A DNA stretch of 64,000 bases from Lepidodermella squamata (lineage: Eukaryota > Gastrotricha), in NCBI GenBank assembly GCA_047495785.1, contig JBLDXI010000009.1, positions 2,852,001 to 2,916,000 of the forward strand, read 5' to 3'. Position 1 is the first letter of the stretch; each line of letters begins with the position of its first letter. The position numbers and the translations under genes are program-made. Positions 11,522-22,567 of the stretch are shown piece by piece. The notes below the pieces were generated by a model. It did no database searches. It saw nothing but the letters and a program-made list of their open reading frames with translations, and was not told the origin of the DNA.

Positions 11522-12440
11522 CAGTGGGTTACCATAATGTTTCGTACACCCCACAAAAACCGTGTTTTTCATCCCCAATGAAATCTCTTCAGCCTATATC
11601 AATGAGGCACATAAATTATTACTAATAATTTTGTTATGAGCAGTTTGAGCTCAAGAACTCGGCAATCGGAGTGAAGGATAGGTCAGGGCATCTATCGATT
11701 CGTCAACCGATTGACGCTGATTTCAGGTATTGATTGATGAAATATTAGCGAATATTAGGATGATCCTGAATTTCCAGAGCAGCAAAGCTCATGCCTTCTA
11801 ATTAAACAGACATCGCTGATTAATAATCCGAAAGCAGAATTCGAATACGAATTTCGACTGCAAAGTTATCGGGTGATTTCTGATTTATCGATTGATTGAG
11901 CTTTACGATATTGGCAAAATCAGTGAATATTTCAGAGGAGGAATTGTATATTCGCACAGATTTTGAACTGCTTGGTTATTTCAAGGTCCTAGAAGCTCAT
12001 TAGTAACTCTTCCTCAGGAAAATGTCATCATTAGGGCCATATCGATCAGTTATCGGTAAATTAACGGAATCGATATATCAGAAATAACCCGATAACTTTG
12101 CAGTCGAAATTCGTATTCGAATTCTGCTTTCAGATTATTAATCAGCGATGTCTGTTTAATTAGAAAGGCATGAGCTTTGCTGCTCTGGAAATTCAGGATC
12201 ATCCTAATATTCGCTAATATTTCATCAATCAATACCTGAAATCAGTGTCAATCGGTTGACGAATCGATAGATGCCCTGACCTATCCTTCACTCCGATTGC
12301 CGAGTTCTTGAGCTCAAACTGCTCATAACAAAATTATTAGTAATAATTTATGTGCCTCATTGATATAGGCTGAAGAGATTTCATTGGGGATGAAAAACAC
12401 GGTTTTTGTGGGGTGTACGAAACATTATGGTCACCCAGTG
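11522..12440. mobile_element. Foldback (MITE-like) element with ~370-bp terminal inverted repeats
   Basis: Two arms of about 370 bases (11,522 to ~11,895, and ~12,062 to 12,440) are near-perfect reverse complements around a unique centre of about 165 bases. The outer ends read CAGTGGGTTACC and, from the right, CACTGGGTGACC. Each is bordered by TA (11,520-11,521 and 12,441-12,442). TA target duplication and a CAGTG/CACTG terminus are typical of Tc1/mariner-type elements. There is no transposase frame inside, so it would be non-autonomous. High arm identity suggests recent activity or ongoing arm homogenisation. Confidence 0.8.
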
Positions 12441-12529
12441 TATATATATTCGATATATGTTAGTTGGAAGTTGGAAGTTGTTCGACGCGATTTCTATAGG
12501 CCATGATCTATCTTGATCATACTTGATGG

Positions 12530-13326
12530 GTATAAAGAATAGAGTTACCTGCTAAGAACATGTTTTCTGAATCCAAACACGGACCCAAGTTGCCGTTATT
12601 TCATCTCGTCGCGAAGGCACCCTGGTGTAAAGGCTCGCAGCACTTTTTTACCCCTTTTTGCTTCGCTTTGTTTTGATTATCGAGTCATCATTGCTCCTTC
12701 TTATTCATTCACGAGAGGCATATAACATATTATTAATAATAATTAATTTTGAGTATAATGAATGGTCATCGTTTTGGGTGATGACAATGTTTTCGAAAAA
12801 ATGTCACGGTGTGCGATTTCTTACATTTGTTCGCCCACCGCTTAGCAAGTTTGATTGCGTCAAAACGGCGACTGCGTCTCGGTTCTGATCCTCGCGCGAT
12901 GTTGAGCCAGAGCTGAAGAAACAGCAGCGGATGGATTTTCATTTCTCTCGCTAAAAAGCAGACACCCAGACGTTTGTGATCTACTTCCGCCGCTTTTAAG
13001 CGACGCCTACTTGCATCTGCTAACCAGCGATTACAGTATGGGGTCAATTTAAAGCGAAACTGCTGTCTGATTTTGCATTAAAGATATTTTTCATCCGCTT
13101 ATTTGGTGGGTATAGAGAATAGAGTTACCTGCTAACAACATGTTTTCTGAATCCATACACGGACCCAAGTTGCTAAAACTCCGACACTCAGACGTTTGTG
13201 ATCTACTTCCACCGTCTTTTAATCGACGCCCACTTGCATCTGCTAACCTGCGATTACCGTAAGGGGTCAATTTAAAGCGAAACAGCTATCTGATTTTGCA
13301 TTAAAGATATTTTTCATCCGCTAACG
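12530..13326 (+). repeat. Internally duplicated 5' flank of class C receptor copy 1
   Basis: Two blocks occur twice. A GAATAGAGTTACCTGCTAA block is at ~12,538 and ~13,118. A block from CAGACGTTTGTGATCTACTT to the end of CATTAAAGATATTTTTCATC is at ~12,965-13,098 and ~13,193-13,319. The second copy ends a few bases before the start codon at 13,327. Parts of the same flank also occur upstream of receptor copy 2 (19,850-20,262). The unit therefore probably contains the receptor promoter and 5' leader. Confidence 0.65.
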
Positions 13327-15624
13327 ATGCAACTAGCATTTTTGCAATTCTCGGCATTTCTTGCCTATTTCACTGTACACCCAGCTCATGCCCAGAAGAC
13401 CAAGTTGGAAATGTTTTTTGGTTACACCTCAATTCAAGCTCTCGATGCTCCTGGTGACATCTGCCCGCATGTTCAAAAACTAATGATCGAAATCGTAAAC
13501 CAAAGGGATGACATCTTGCCGGGCTACGAATTGGTTGACTCTACTCAGGACGAAGGACCAGGAAGTTTTTTCCTAGCTCAGCGGGTGATTGACTTCTACA
13601 GGAAGCCGACAAATGGCTCGATTAAATCGCCAGTTGTTTTTGCAGGAGGGTATACTGCAGGATGCAAATCTCTTTCTCAAATTCTACACTACACAAATTT
13701 GGTCAGCGTTTCACCGGTCTGTCTATCACCAATATTTACAGCTAACCGCGGGGTGTATCCGAATCTGTATCGAACGCGTTTGTCAGGCGAGGCTGTCGCC
13801 CTGTCAAGGGTAAACTTCATCAAGAGAATAGGCAAATGGCAGAAGACTGCGATACTGGTGAATGCCGGTGTTACGATTCTCAACTTTTACGTTGCTTCCT
13901 ACTTCTATGATTTGGCTGTTAAAAACGGCGTGAAAGTCGTTCATTACGATACTGCCTTTGACTTGACTGAAGACTTGATTATCGGATTGAAGAATTCAGG
14001 TGCACGGGTTATAGTATATGAAGTTGCTGACTTAATAAGCGTTGCATTGTTTCAATGCAAATGCTTCAGCTATGGTTTGACCGGGCCGCGATATGTTTTG
14101 ATCATGGCCGGGTTAAGTTACGTAAATCCAAATCTTAGACCGGATATTCTCGCCCCGGGCTGTACCAAGTCGATCATCATGGAGCAACATCGCTACACTG
14201 TTTACATCGGATCAATATGGACAAGTCTCGGGGTTGAAAGTACTAGAAAAACCAGTCTAGGCTACGACACCAAGCAATTCGACGAACTGTTGGAGAAAGC
14301 TGTACCCAATGCGCGGAGCATGTCTGTATATGGAAGGCGATACCATTGCCACGATCAGCTCCTTCAGGCCATTCTAACGCTAGACGGCACTGAGAAGATT
14401 CTAAACGCGAAGAATATGTCCCTAAAGGATTACGACAGCTATCCGGACGTAGTCATGGATGCCGCTAATAAGAGTGCTGCTTCCGTCAAGTTCGCCGGCT
14501 TCACGCGGGGTGTTATCGAGTATTCGCCTAGACTTGAACAGGACGCTGAGCCTCAGTATATCTTTCAATGGATACCAGAGGAAAATAGGACGCGGATAAA
14601 CTACGAAATTACCCTACCTCCGAACAAAAGCTTCGACGATCTCGCGAGCTATGTAATTCGCAGCGTTGAACCCTACGTTTGGTACACGGAGACTAAAGAT
14701 CCTCCAGCCGATTGGACAGGTGAAGCAAGTGAGGTAATCCGAGTCCCGGATGGCTTCCTTATATTTGCATGCGTCATCAGCGGAATAGCAACCTTGTCTC
14801 AACTGATATCTTTGAAGTTCAAGATGGAATTTGAAAAGGTCATCTTTACCTTTGCTTGCATGTTACTCAACGCAGCTTCAATCATTTTCGCATTGAATGC
14901 TGATTCGGCAGCGGCTTGCAATTTGAAATACATCTTCCTTGCTATCGGAGGAACCGTCGTTCATTTAGTTCTCTATCGTAAACTGGCGCTGTACGCGACG
15001 AGGAGCAGGCAGCTCGTCACTGGTGCATTCTACCATACTAGATTGTTCTCCGCGAAATCGACGAAATCGGCATTTCCCATCAAGTCACCAACTCCAACAG
15101 TCATGGTGATGACCGCAGGCTCTAAGCGGTTGAAAGTATTGGTCGCTAATTTCGCAACCGTGCTTGTCTTCATTGCGAGTGTGTCAACGTTAACTGCTTG
15201 GCTTGCCATAAATCCTATGGAATTGCGCATTAAGAGCATCCCTAGCGAATACGATGTGGAACGTGACATCTTACGCCAGTTTTATGTCGAAGTATGCGAG
15301 GGTAGTGAAGTCGGCGACACCAAATACATGATGGCGCTGGCAGTGATCGACCTAATTCCTGCGGCAGCGGCAGCTCTGCTTTCCATAGCGATTTCTAAGG
15401 CTGCAGATCCCGAAATTAAGCTATATCGCATGGCCTCGCTCATCAACCTGCCGCTACTCATCGCGGCGATTTTCATCATTTTAGCGTCCACTAATAATCA
15501 TGTAACCCAGCAAATCGTTGCATCCATCACTTGTTTGAACATTTCCGGCTTCGCAAGCGTTTTCGTACTATTCTCCGATAAATCTGCGATAATCATACGT
15601 CGACTGATTGAAAATAGGAAGTGA
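13327..15624 (+). CDS. Class C (GABA-B-like) G-protein-coupled receptor homologue, copy 1
   Basis: Single-exon gene, 765 residues. A signal peptide (about 1-22) precedes an extracellular bilobed ligand-binding (ANF-receptor/periplasmic-binding-type) domain to about residue 460. It has GABA-B-like features such as ILPGYELV, a Gly-rich segment near VFAGGYTAGCKS, and a conserved lobe-I block. Seven hydrophobic helices follow from about 475 to 755. The two Cys expected for the class C TM3-loop 2 disulfide are present (before LKYIF and in VEVCEGSE). The tail after TM7 is very short (about 10 residues). There is no Cys-rich linker, which favours GABA-B-like over metabotropic-glutamate-like. The ligand is unknown. 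The stop is TGA, with AATAAA just downstream. It is about 90% identical to the gene at 20,261, with a duplicated 5' flank. Confidence 0.8.
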   Translation: MQLAFLQFSAFLAYFTVHPAHAQKTKLEMFFGYTSIQALDAPGDICPHVQKLMIEIVNQRDDILPGYELVDSTQDEGPGSFFLAQRVIDFYRKPTNGSIKSPVVFAGGYTAGCKSLSQILHYTNLVSVSPVCLSPIFTANRGVYPNLYRTRLSGEAVALSRVNFIKRIGKWQKTAILVNAGVTILNFYVASYFYDLAVKNGVKVVHYDTAFDLTEDLIIGLKNSGARVIVYEVADLISVALFQCKCFSYGLTGPRYVLIMAGLSYVNPNLRPDILAPGCTKSIIMEQHRYTVYIGSIWTSLGVESTRKTSLGYDTKQFDELLEKAVPNARSMSVYGRRYHCHDQLLQAILTLDGTEKILNAKNMSLKDYDSYPDVVMDAANKSAASVKFAGFTRGVIEYSPRLEQDAEPQYIFQWIPEENRTRINYEITLPPNKSFDDLASYVIRSVEPYVWYTETKDPPADWTGEASEVIRVPDGFLIFACVISGIATLSQLISLKFKMEFEKVIFTFACMLLNAASIIFALNADSAAACNLKYIFLAIGGTVVHLVLYRKLALYATRSRQLVTGAFYHTRLFSAKSTKSAFPIKSPTPTVMVMTAGSKRLKVLVANFATVLVFIASVSTLTAWLAINPMELRIKSIPSEYDVERDILRQFYVEVCEGSEVGDTKYMMALAVIDLIPAAAAALLSIAISKAADPEIKLYRMASLINLPLLIAAIFIILASTNNHVTQQIVASITCLNISGFASVFVLFSDKSAIIIRRLIENRK

Positions 15625-16283
15625 ACTAATATTAATAAAAACAATACCGTAATCCGGCGAAGTCTATAAAAAACTTCAAACATTCTCATCCAAGTCATAA
15701 TAATGAATTTCTATTGTGTTCAAAGTTGTACTGGTGTTCAAAGTTGTATTTTCGAGTGCTCAAAGTTGTACCGGCTACCCTTGCAACTTCGAGCGCATGC
15801 CACGCGAAAACCAATCTATAGAAGGGCGTGCCTTTTTGGCTACTTCTTCAGAAAGGTATAGGCTTGAGTTCGCTAAGTTGGAGCGTGCGGATATCTGCTA
15901 CGGTTATCGCAGGACAACACTTCAAAGTAGGAGGAAATTCAGGCTTTTGCTGTAGGACCGATCCACGCGTCACCGACAGAGATTCGTAAGAAAATGTCAT
16001 CTTCGAAACGTTCCAATGTGTTTGGAAAATTTACCACATCAATAAATTTAACTTCAATTGAACAGTCTCCTGCTATACTTCATTTCCAAGGCGATTCTAA
16101 GTATTCATCGCCAATTACGAACTGGGTGGGGTAAAGTGGGTCGTCACCGACAGAGAAACGTTGTCCAACGTGTTTTTAACAGAATTTTCTAATGAATTTC
16201 CTTGATCAGGTATCACACATTATGGTCCAAATAAGATATCAGAAGAAAGGCTATGCTTGATAGAAATTAGAAGATTTACCTGC

Positions 16284-16750
16284 ACTTGCACAAACGATTT
16301 TGCACAAAAGCATTTGCACAAATGCAGTTGCACAAAATAGTTTGCACAAACTCCATTTTCATATCGGATATCAACATTCATTGCTTAGAAAATCTGCTTA
16401 GAAAATCTGTCTAATGCAAGGGCAGGGCAGTCTTGAGTGATAAAAGCAGAAAAAATGGACATGGCATCATTGATTGATCGATTTCAGCTTCATTTTATCA
16501 ATTCATCATTGCCCTAGATCCGAACGTGAAACTCGCCACCCCTTGTAATTTAAACTCGAATCGGACGCACTAAAATATCTCAGAAAGCAGGGCCCGAAAT
16601 CAGTCTTTGATGCCAATGGGCTCTGTCTTCAATTTGGTATATTCAATTTTCTTATTAAACTTGATTCCGCTTGATAAATAGAGTTCGTGCAAAATATTTT
16701 GTGCAACTGCATTTGTGCAAATGCTTTTGTGCAGAATCGTTTGTGCAAGT
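16284..16750. mobile_element. Short inverted-repeat element built of TTGCACAAA units
   Basis: Arms of about 70 bases (16,284-16,354 and 16,682-16,750) are reverse complements with few mismatches. Each contains about five reiterations of TTGCACAAA-like units at 11-15 base spacing. The centre of about 325 bases has no coding capacity. The structure fits a small foldback/MITE element. No clear target-site duplication was found. Confidence 0.55.
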
Positions 16751-17133
16751 ACAGACATCCCAATTATAAATTATTCATTTCCTGATCGAGCGGTCACTGC
16801 CAAGTGATGACCTGCAAAAAATGAGTGTCACCGACAGAGAAAAAATAGGCACCACTAAAATTCCTGGAAACTCCCCTTAATTGGTTTAGCCGGCAACCGG
16901 CACTAATAGGAATTTTTATTATGATTTGAGGTCATAACGATTGATTAAGAGCAGAAACTTTCCCAGAATATGCGACCTGGTCTTCACAAGAATTATTCAA
17001 AACTACCATACACCTTCGGACGGCTAAAAAAACGATAAAAATAGCCAAAAACCAGAAAATCCCGTTCCTGCCGTTCCTGGGTATTTTATACTTATTTTTA
17101 TGGTTTTTCTTGGTAGAGAAATGATAAGGACGA

Positions 17134-17834
17134 GGCTATTCGGACACAGCGAAATGTGTGTCACGCAATGGCTATTCGAACACATTGTGTGCGCGCTTTT
17201 CGCTATTTGAACACACTGTGTAGGCGTGATTGGCTACTTGAACAGCGGTGTGTGCGCGGAAGTGGCTATTCGAACACACCCCTCGAAGTCAAGGAATAAC
17301 GCTAATAGGCTAGCGAGAAGACGGTAATTGAGCGGATTTAAGACGGATTTAGCGTTTTTAGCATAATTTCAAAGACTATCCCTGCTAGTGTCATGTATTC
17401 TTGATTCCACACCTATCCTCACCGCCCGCGCCTCCAGTGGTATCAAGGGGTCTCACCTCGCCGCGCGCTTTTAAGACTGCTGGCAAGCCAAATTGAAATA
17501 AAACCGAGAGCTGACGTCCCGGAGTAAAGTTCGAGCTATCAAATCGCTAATTATCAGCTGCAATCACGCCGCGCAGCAGCATTTTATCGGAATTTAGGCC
17601 AGACTCGATGACCGGGAACCAAAATCAAACAGAGCGGCTTTTATTGCTTTATTGCTGATGCTAATGCGCGCTCAAATTGTGGACCGGGTATTTTCCCGTT
17701 ATGCTGGCATTTCGAATTTTCGAATTTTTGGCATTTTCCGGACTAACAAAAAGTTGTTAAAATCCAGATTTCGGTGATTAGCAGGTGACTTGAGATGCTG
17801 TGTTCAAATAGCCGAATGCGCGCACACACCGCGG
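17134..17834. repeat. ~31-35 bp tandem repeat block with a distant inverted unit
   Basis: Five units beginning GGCTATT/CGCTATT/GGCTACT occur at 17,135, 17,170, 17,201, 17,232 and 17,264. Each continues with a CGAACAC-type and a GTGTGCGCG-type segment. A single unit in the opposite orientation lies at 17,800-17,834 (GTTCAAATAGCC...GCGCACACACC). The arrangement suggests a subterminal-repeat transposon whose left end carries the array, but no transposase is present between them. Confidence 0.5.
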
Positions 17835-18722
17835 ATATCCTAAGATGATTTTAGGGGCAATTTCTATTATTTCTTTGTTTTATACTGCTATTTAGGTATA
17901 ACTTCATAGCTTATTTTGCAAATTAGACCTAACTATGTCGCCAGTTAGGATTTAGGGCGTTTTTTTCCAAAATATAAACATATACCATAGAAAATAACTC
18001 CATATTTCACCACAAATTTGCTTTTCACTCGATGGGATGCCTAGAGAAAAAGACTGCATATTGCATAATTCATGAAAAAATGGGAAAATAGAACAGCAAG
18101 TCCGATTAACTCCAAAAATTGATTTTATGACTTCTGGATGATTACATAGCTAATAAAAAACATATTCTGTTAATTTGCTCTTATAAAAATTCAAAAATAC
18201 GGAAAAACGAGGGAAATAAATATTTTTATCTGTCGGCGACGCCTTCCCAGCGCAAACTAGCATTCGTGCCGATGAAATGTTGCCTTTTTGCGATAGTACC
18301 AGCTTCGGGAGATTTAAAAAGTTACTTGCATCGTTCATAGCTGAATGATTGAGTGCGCTGCGACTAATATGAGACAATTTTGTCACCGACAGAGAATTTT
18401 TGAAACTCAATTTTTTACCTCACCTTGTGCAACGCTGATTAATCCCTAGTTTGAGATATTTTGGCTTCTGATAGTTTTGGGTCCCCCGAGTTCAATACAC
18501 CCTAATTGAGTCGTATCAGTTGCAAAGGTTTGACAGTGAAAGGTTTTGAAAGTAATTAGAAAAGCTAAAAAGCCCTCCCTATTTGACACCCCATCTTGCA
18601 GATGACGTAATTCATGTCAAATGAGCGATATGAACCAAACTTTTTTCATTTTTGGATAGCTGAAGTCCTAAGCTTCAAGAAAATATGTGTTTTTGGTAAC
18701 CTAGCCACAGTTTCTATTTCAG

Positions 18723-18850
18723 TGAAAAGTGTGCCAGCGACGTGGATCGATCCTGTTGTAGCTCAATATCTCGGGCATTGCGGTTTTCACGAGCTGATTC
18801 ACGAGTTGCCAGCAGAATGTATCAGAATCGACTGGGTTTCCGAGGATTAA
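18723..18850 (+). CDS. Possible orphan terminal exon (unrecognised)
   Basis: A good acceptor (TTTCTATTTCAG, ending 18,722) opens a frame of about 42 codons to a TAA. It contains VPATWIDPVVAQYLGHCGFH and ends IRIDWVSED. The composition looks protein-like, but no matching upstream exon with a compatible donor was found. It may be the remnant of a captured or decayed gene. Low confidence; no function assigned. Confidence 0.25.
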
Positions 18851-20260
18851 ATCGCCGATACTGAGCGTGATTTCCACCATAAAATAATTCAGTGCAAAGA
18901 TCGTTCCATTGAAAAAAGGAATGGAACAAAAACAATTTGCTAAAAGATTTTTTAAAGTTGATTTTTTAATTACAACAAAATAAATTTAATCAGACGCCAT
19001 GGGTATGAGTGGTTAGGCATTTTGTCCAGATTCCGCGCGGAAAATGGGAAAATAACCAACCATGTGGGAACAGGAATCCTAAACTTGTGTTTCGGGCAAT
19101 AACTCGATTTCAGCCCATGAAAATACAATCGGGCTTCGCCCTCGGGCATTTTCAGCGGGCCGATTCCTCGTATCACATTCGTATCACTACTTTCTCCATC
19201 CTAGTCTCGATATGCAGTGTCAAAGTCCAACTACTTGTTGCTGGCTCGGTAGCGGTAGTGGGGCTGGTGGGGTATTGGCGGGTCTGATTTTCTTCATACC
19301 ATACTATTAACCAATTGAAAGAATCTCGTGCTGCCAAACGCCATTGTGATGCTATCATACCGACCATCAAAGCAACAAGTAGTTGGACTTTGAATCCGCA
19401 AATCTGGCCTAAGATGCCTCTATGGAGGAGATAGAAGATTTTTTACTGATTTTCCAGGATTTTGTACCACCGGACGATAACAGAATTTCATTTGATGTGT
19501 TTTTTCAAGTTTCCGATGCGTGATTCTTGTGCGTGAAAAAGTTGAGTACTGACCTGAAACCTGAACCCTAATTTCGGATCGGCGTGGGGGCTGTGAGGGA
19601 CTTTCGTAGGATTAATTTTGATCCTGATGGAAAAATCCAAATTGAAAGCATCGGATGAACCAGAAAATCCGAGGTGGCGATAGTCGTTTGCCTTAATGCT
19701 GAGGATGCTTTCAACTGAAATATTTAAACGATCTCTGCTACAAACTGATCAACCATGGCTTTCCACCAATCGCAATCTCCCGATTCGTGATTGATAGGAC
19801 CTCCCGAGCAACGCTTCCTTCAGGTTAAAGTGATCATTACTCCTTCAAATCGCGCATGGAGAGGCATAGCATAGGAAATTAATTTCGAGCAAAGAATTTC
19901 CCGGATGGCCATCGTTTTAAGTGCTGGGAGTTGGCAATGGCGTATATAGGAAGTTATGGTGTGCGATTTCTTAAATTCTTTCGCCCACTGCGCTCAATTA
20001 GCCAACTCGATTGCGTCAAAATGAAAAAAAGAGTCGTTGGATTTGTTCTGATTATTTATATTGTCTGCGCTTAAGAACTGCAGAAACAGCAGCAGATGCA
20101 ACTTCATCTCGCTCGCTCGTTCCACTCAAGGGATCAACGTCCGCATGTCCTTTTAATCGACACCCACTTGCATCTGCTTGTCTGGGATCAACGTGGGCTC
20201 AATTTAAAGCGAAACTGCCGTCTGATTATGCATCATTGACAATTTTCATTTTTCATCCTG

Positions 20261-22567
20261 ATGATGCAATCGACATTTTTGCAATTTTCTGCATTTCTTG
20301 CCTATCTCACGTTATATCCAGTTCATGCGCAAACTACCAAGCTGGAAATATTCTTTGGTACCACCACCATTCAAGTTCTCGATATTCCTGGTGACATTTG
20401 CCCGCACGTTCAAAAACTGATGTTCGACATGGTCAACAAGAGGGATGACATCTTGCCAGGCTACGAATTGGTTGCCTTTAATCAAGACGAAGGACCAGGA
20501 AGTTTTTTCCTAGCTCAGCGGGTGATTGACTTCTACAGGAAGCCGACTAATGATTCGGTAAAATCGCCCGTTGTTTTTGCAGGAGGGTATACTGCAGGAT
20601 GCAAATCTCTGTCCCAAATGCTCCACCATTCAAATTTGGTCAGCGTTTCGCCGGTCTGTCTATCACCGATATTTACAGCTAACCGCGGAGTGTATCCGAA
20701 TCTGTATCGAACGCGTTTGTCAGGCGAGGCTGTCGCCCTGTCAAGGGTAAACTTCATCAAGAGAATAGGCAAATGGCAGAAGACTGCGATACTGGTGAAT
20801 GCCGGTGTTACGATTCTCAACTTTTACGTTGCTTCCTACTTCTATGATTTGGCTGTCAGAAACGGCCTTAAGGTTGTGCATTACGATGCTGCTTTTGACT
20901 TGACTGACGACTTGATGATCGGATTGAAGAGTTCAGACGCACGCGTGATAGTATATGAAGTTGCTGATTTCACAAGCTCTGCTTTGTTTCTATGCAAATG
21001 CTACAGCTATGGAATAACCGGACCAAGATATGTTTTGATCATGGCCGGGTTGAGCTATTTAGATCCAAATCTCAGACCTGATGCGATCGCCCCGGGCTGT
21101 ACCAAAGCGATCACCATGGAGCAACATCGTTACACAATTTACGTTGGATCGATATGGACAAGTCTCGGGGTTGAAAACACCGGAAAAACAAGGCTTGGCT
21201 TCGACAGCAAACAATTCGATGAACTGTTGGAAAAGGCTGTACCCAATGCGCGGAGCATGTCTGCATATGGAAGGCGATACCATTGTCACGACCAGTTTCT
21301 TCAGGCCATTCTAACGCTAGACGGCACTGAGAAGATTTTAAACGCGAAGAATATGTCCCTAAAGGATTACGACAGCTATCCGGACGTAGTCATGGATGCC
21401 GCTAATAAGAGTGCTGCTTCTGTCAAGTTCGCCGGCTTCACGCGGGGTGTTATCGAGTATTCGCCTAGACTTGAACAGGACGCCGAGCCTCAGTATATCT
21501 TTCAGTGGATACCAGAGGAAAATAGGACGCGGATAAACTATGAAATCACCCTACCGCCGAACAAAAGCTTCGACGATCTCGCGAGCTATGTTATTCGCAG
21601 CGTTGAACCCTACATTTGGTACACGGAGACCAAGGATCCTCCAGCCGATTGGCCAGGTGAAGCAAGTGAGGTAATCCGAGTCCCGGATGGTTTCCTTATA
21701 TTTGCATGCGTCGTCAGCGGAATAGCGACTATCTGCCAACTGATATCTTTGAAGTTCAAGATGGAATTTGAAAAGGTCATCTTTACCTTTGCTTGCATGT
21801 TACTCAACGCAGCTTCAATCATTTTTGCTTTGAATGCTGATTCGGCAGCGGCTTGCAATTTGAAATACATCTTCCTAGCTATCGGAGGAACCGTCGTTCA
21901 TTTGGTTCTCTATCGTAAACTGGCGTTGTACGTGACGAGAAGCAGGCAGCTCGTCACTGGTGCATCCTACCATACTAGATTGTTCTCCGCAAAATCGGCA
22001 AAATCAGCAAAATCGGCATTTCCCAAGTCACCAACTCCAACAGTCATGGTGATGACCACAGGCTCTAAGCGGTTGAAAGTATTGGTCGCTAATTTCGCAA
22101 CCGTGCTCGTCTTCATTGCGAGCGTGTCAACTTTAACTGCTTGGCTTGCCATAAATCCTATGGAATTGCGCATTAAGAATATCCCTAGCGAATACGATGC
22201 GGAAAGTGACATCTTGCACCACTTTTATGTCGAAGTATGCGAGGGTAGTGAAGTCGGCGATGCGAAATACATGATGGCGCTAGCGGTGATCGACCTAATT
22301 CCTGCGGCAGCGGCTGCTTTGCTTTCCATAGCAATTTCTAAAGCTGCAGATCCCGAAATTAAACTGTATCGCATGGCCTCGCTCATCAACCTGCCGTTAC
22401 TCATCGCGGCGATTTTCATCATTTTAGCGTCAACAAAGAACCATGTAACCCAGCTAATCGTTGCATCCATCACTTGTTTGAACATTTCCGGCTTCGCAAG
22501 CGTATTCGTCTTATTCTCGGACAAATCTGCGATAATTATACGTCGATTGATTGAAAATATGAAGTGA
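20261..22567 (+). CDS. Class C (GABA-B-like) G-protein-coupled receptor homologue, copy 2
   Basis: Single-exon paralogue of the gene at 13,327 with the same layout: signal peptide, GABA-B-like extracellular domain, seven membrane helices and very short tail (768 residues). Long stretches are almost identical at the DNA level (for example 20,661-20,851 against 13,720-13,910, and much of 21,295-21,615 against 14,360-14,680), while adjacent segments differ at many sites. The second intracellular loop has an extra SAK repeat (SAKSAKSAKSAFP) caused by a 9-base unit. I chose the ATG at 20,261 because it aligns with copy 1; there is a second Met codon immediately after. The stop is TGA. Confidence 0.8.
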   Translation: MMQSTFLQFSAFLAYLTLYPVHAQTTKLEIFFGTTTIQVLDIPGDICPHVQKLMFDMVNKRDDILPGYELVAFNQDEGPGSFFLAQRVIDFYRKPTNDSVKSPVVFAGGYTAGCKSLSQMLHHSNLVSVSPVCLSPIFTANRGVYPNLYRTRLSGEAVALSRVNFIKRIGKWQKTAILVNAGVTILNFYVASYFYDLAVRNGLKVVHYDAAFDLTDDLMIGLKSSDARVIVYEVADFTSSALFLCKCYSYGITGPRYVLIMAGLSYLDPNLRPDAIAPGCTKAITMEQHRYTIYVGSIWTSLGVENTGKTRLGFDSKQFDELLEKAVPNARSMSAYGRRYHCHDQFLQAILTLDGTEKILNAKNMSLKDYDSYPDVVMDAANKSAASVKFAGFTRGVIEYSPRLEQDAEPQYIFQWIPEENRTRINYEITLPPNKSFDDLASYVIRSVEPYIWYTETKDPPADWPGEASEVIRVPDGFLIFACVVSGIATICQLISLKFKMEFEKVIFTFACMLLNAASIIFALNADSAAACNLKYIFLAIGGTVVHLVLYRKLALYVTRSRQLVTGASYHTRLFSAKSAKSAKSAFPKSPTPTVMVMTTGSKRLKVLVANFATVLVFIASVSTLTAWLAINPMELRIKNIPSEYDAESDILHHFYVEVCEGSEVGDAKYMMALAVIDLIPAAAAALLSIAISKAADPEIKLYRMASLINLPLLIAAIFIILASTKNHVTQLIVASITCLNISGFASVFVLFSDKSAIIIRRLIENMK

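Larger units (their letters stand above)
15969..18394 (+). repeat. Four dispersed copies of a GTCACCGACAGAG motif
   Basis: The 13-mer GTCACCGACAGAG occurs exactly at 15,969, 16,143, 16,827 and 18,382, all on the plus strand, each followed by A- or T-rich sequence. A related inverted form (CTGTCGGCGAC) lies at about 18,229. I did not notice it elsewhere in the window. It may mark the ends of a short mobile element or be a spaced binding site. Confidence 0.5.
15625..20260. other. Repeat-rich gap between the two receptor copies
   Basis: About 4.6 kb with no multi-exon gene that I can support. It holds several short dispersed and inverted repeats (listed separately), a possible orphan exon at 18,723-18,850, and at 19,850-20,260 a diverged copy of the receptor 1 upstream flank. 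The tract at ~19,003-19,110 has a tRNA A-box-like segment (GAGTGGTTAGGC) but no credible full tRNA fold. Confidence 0.5.

Noticed and set aside
16284-17834. CRISPR-like repetition
   Set aside because: Units are in inverted arms or direct tandem arrays without unique spacers, and the DNA is clearly eukaryotic.
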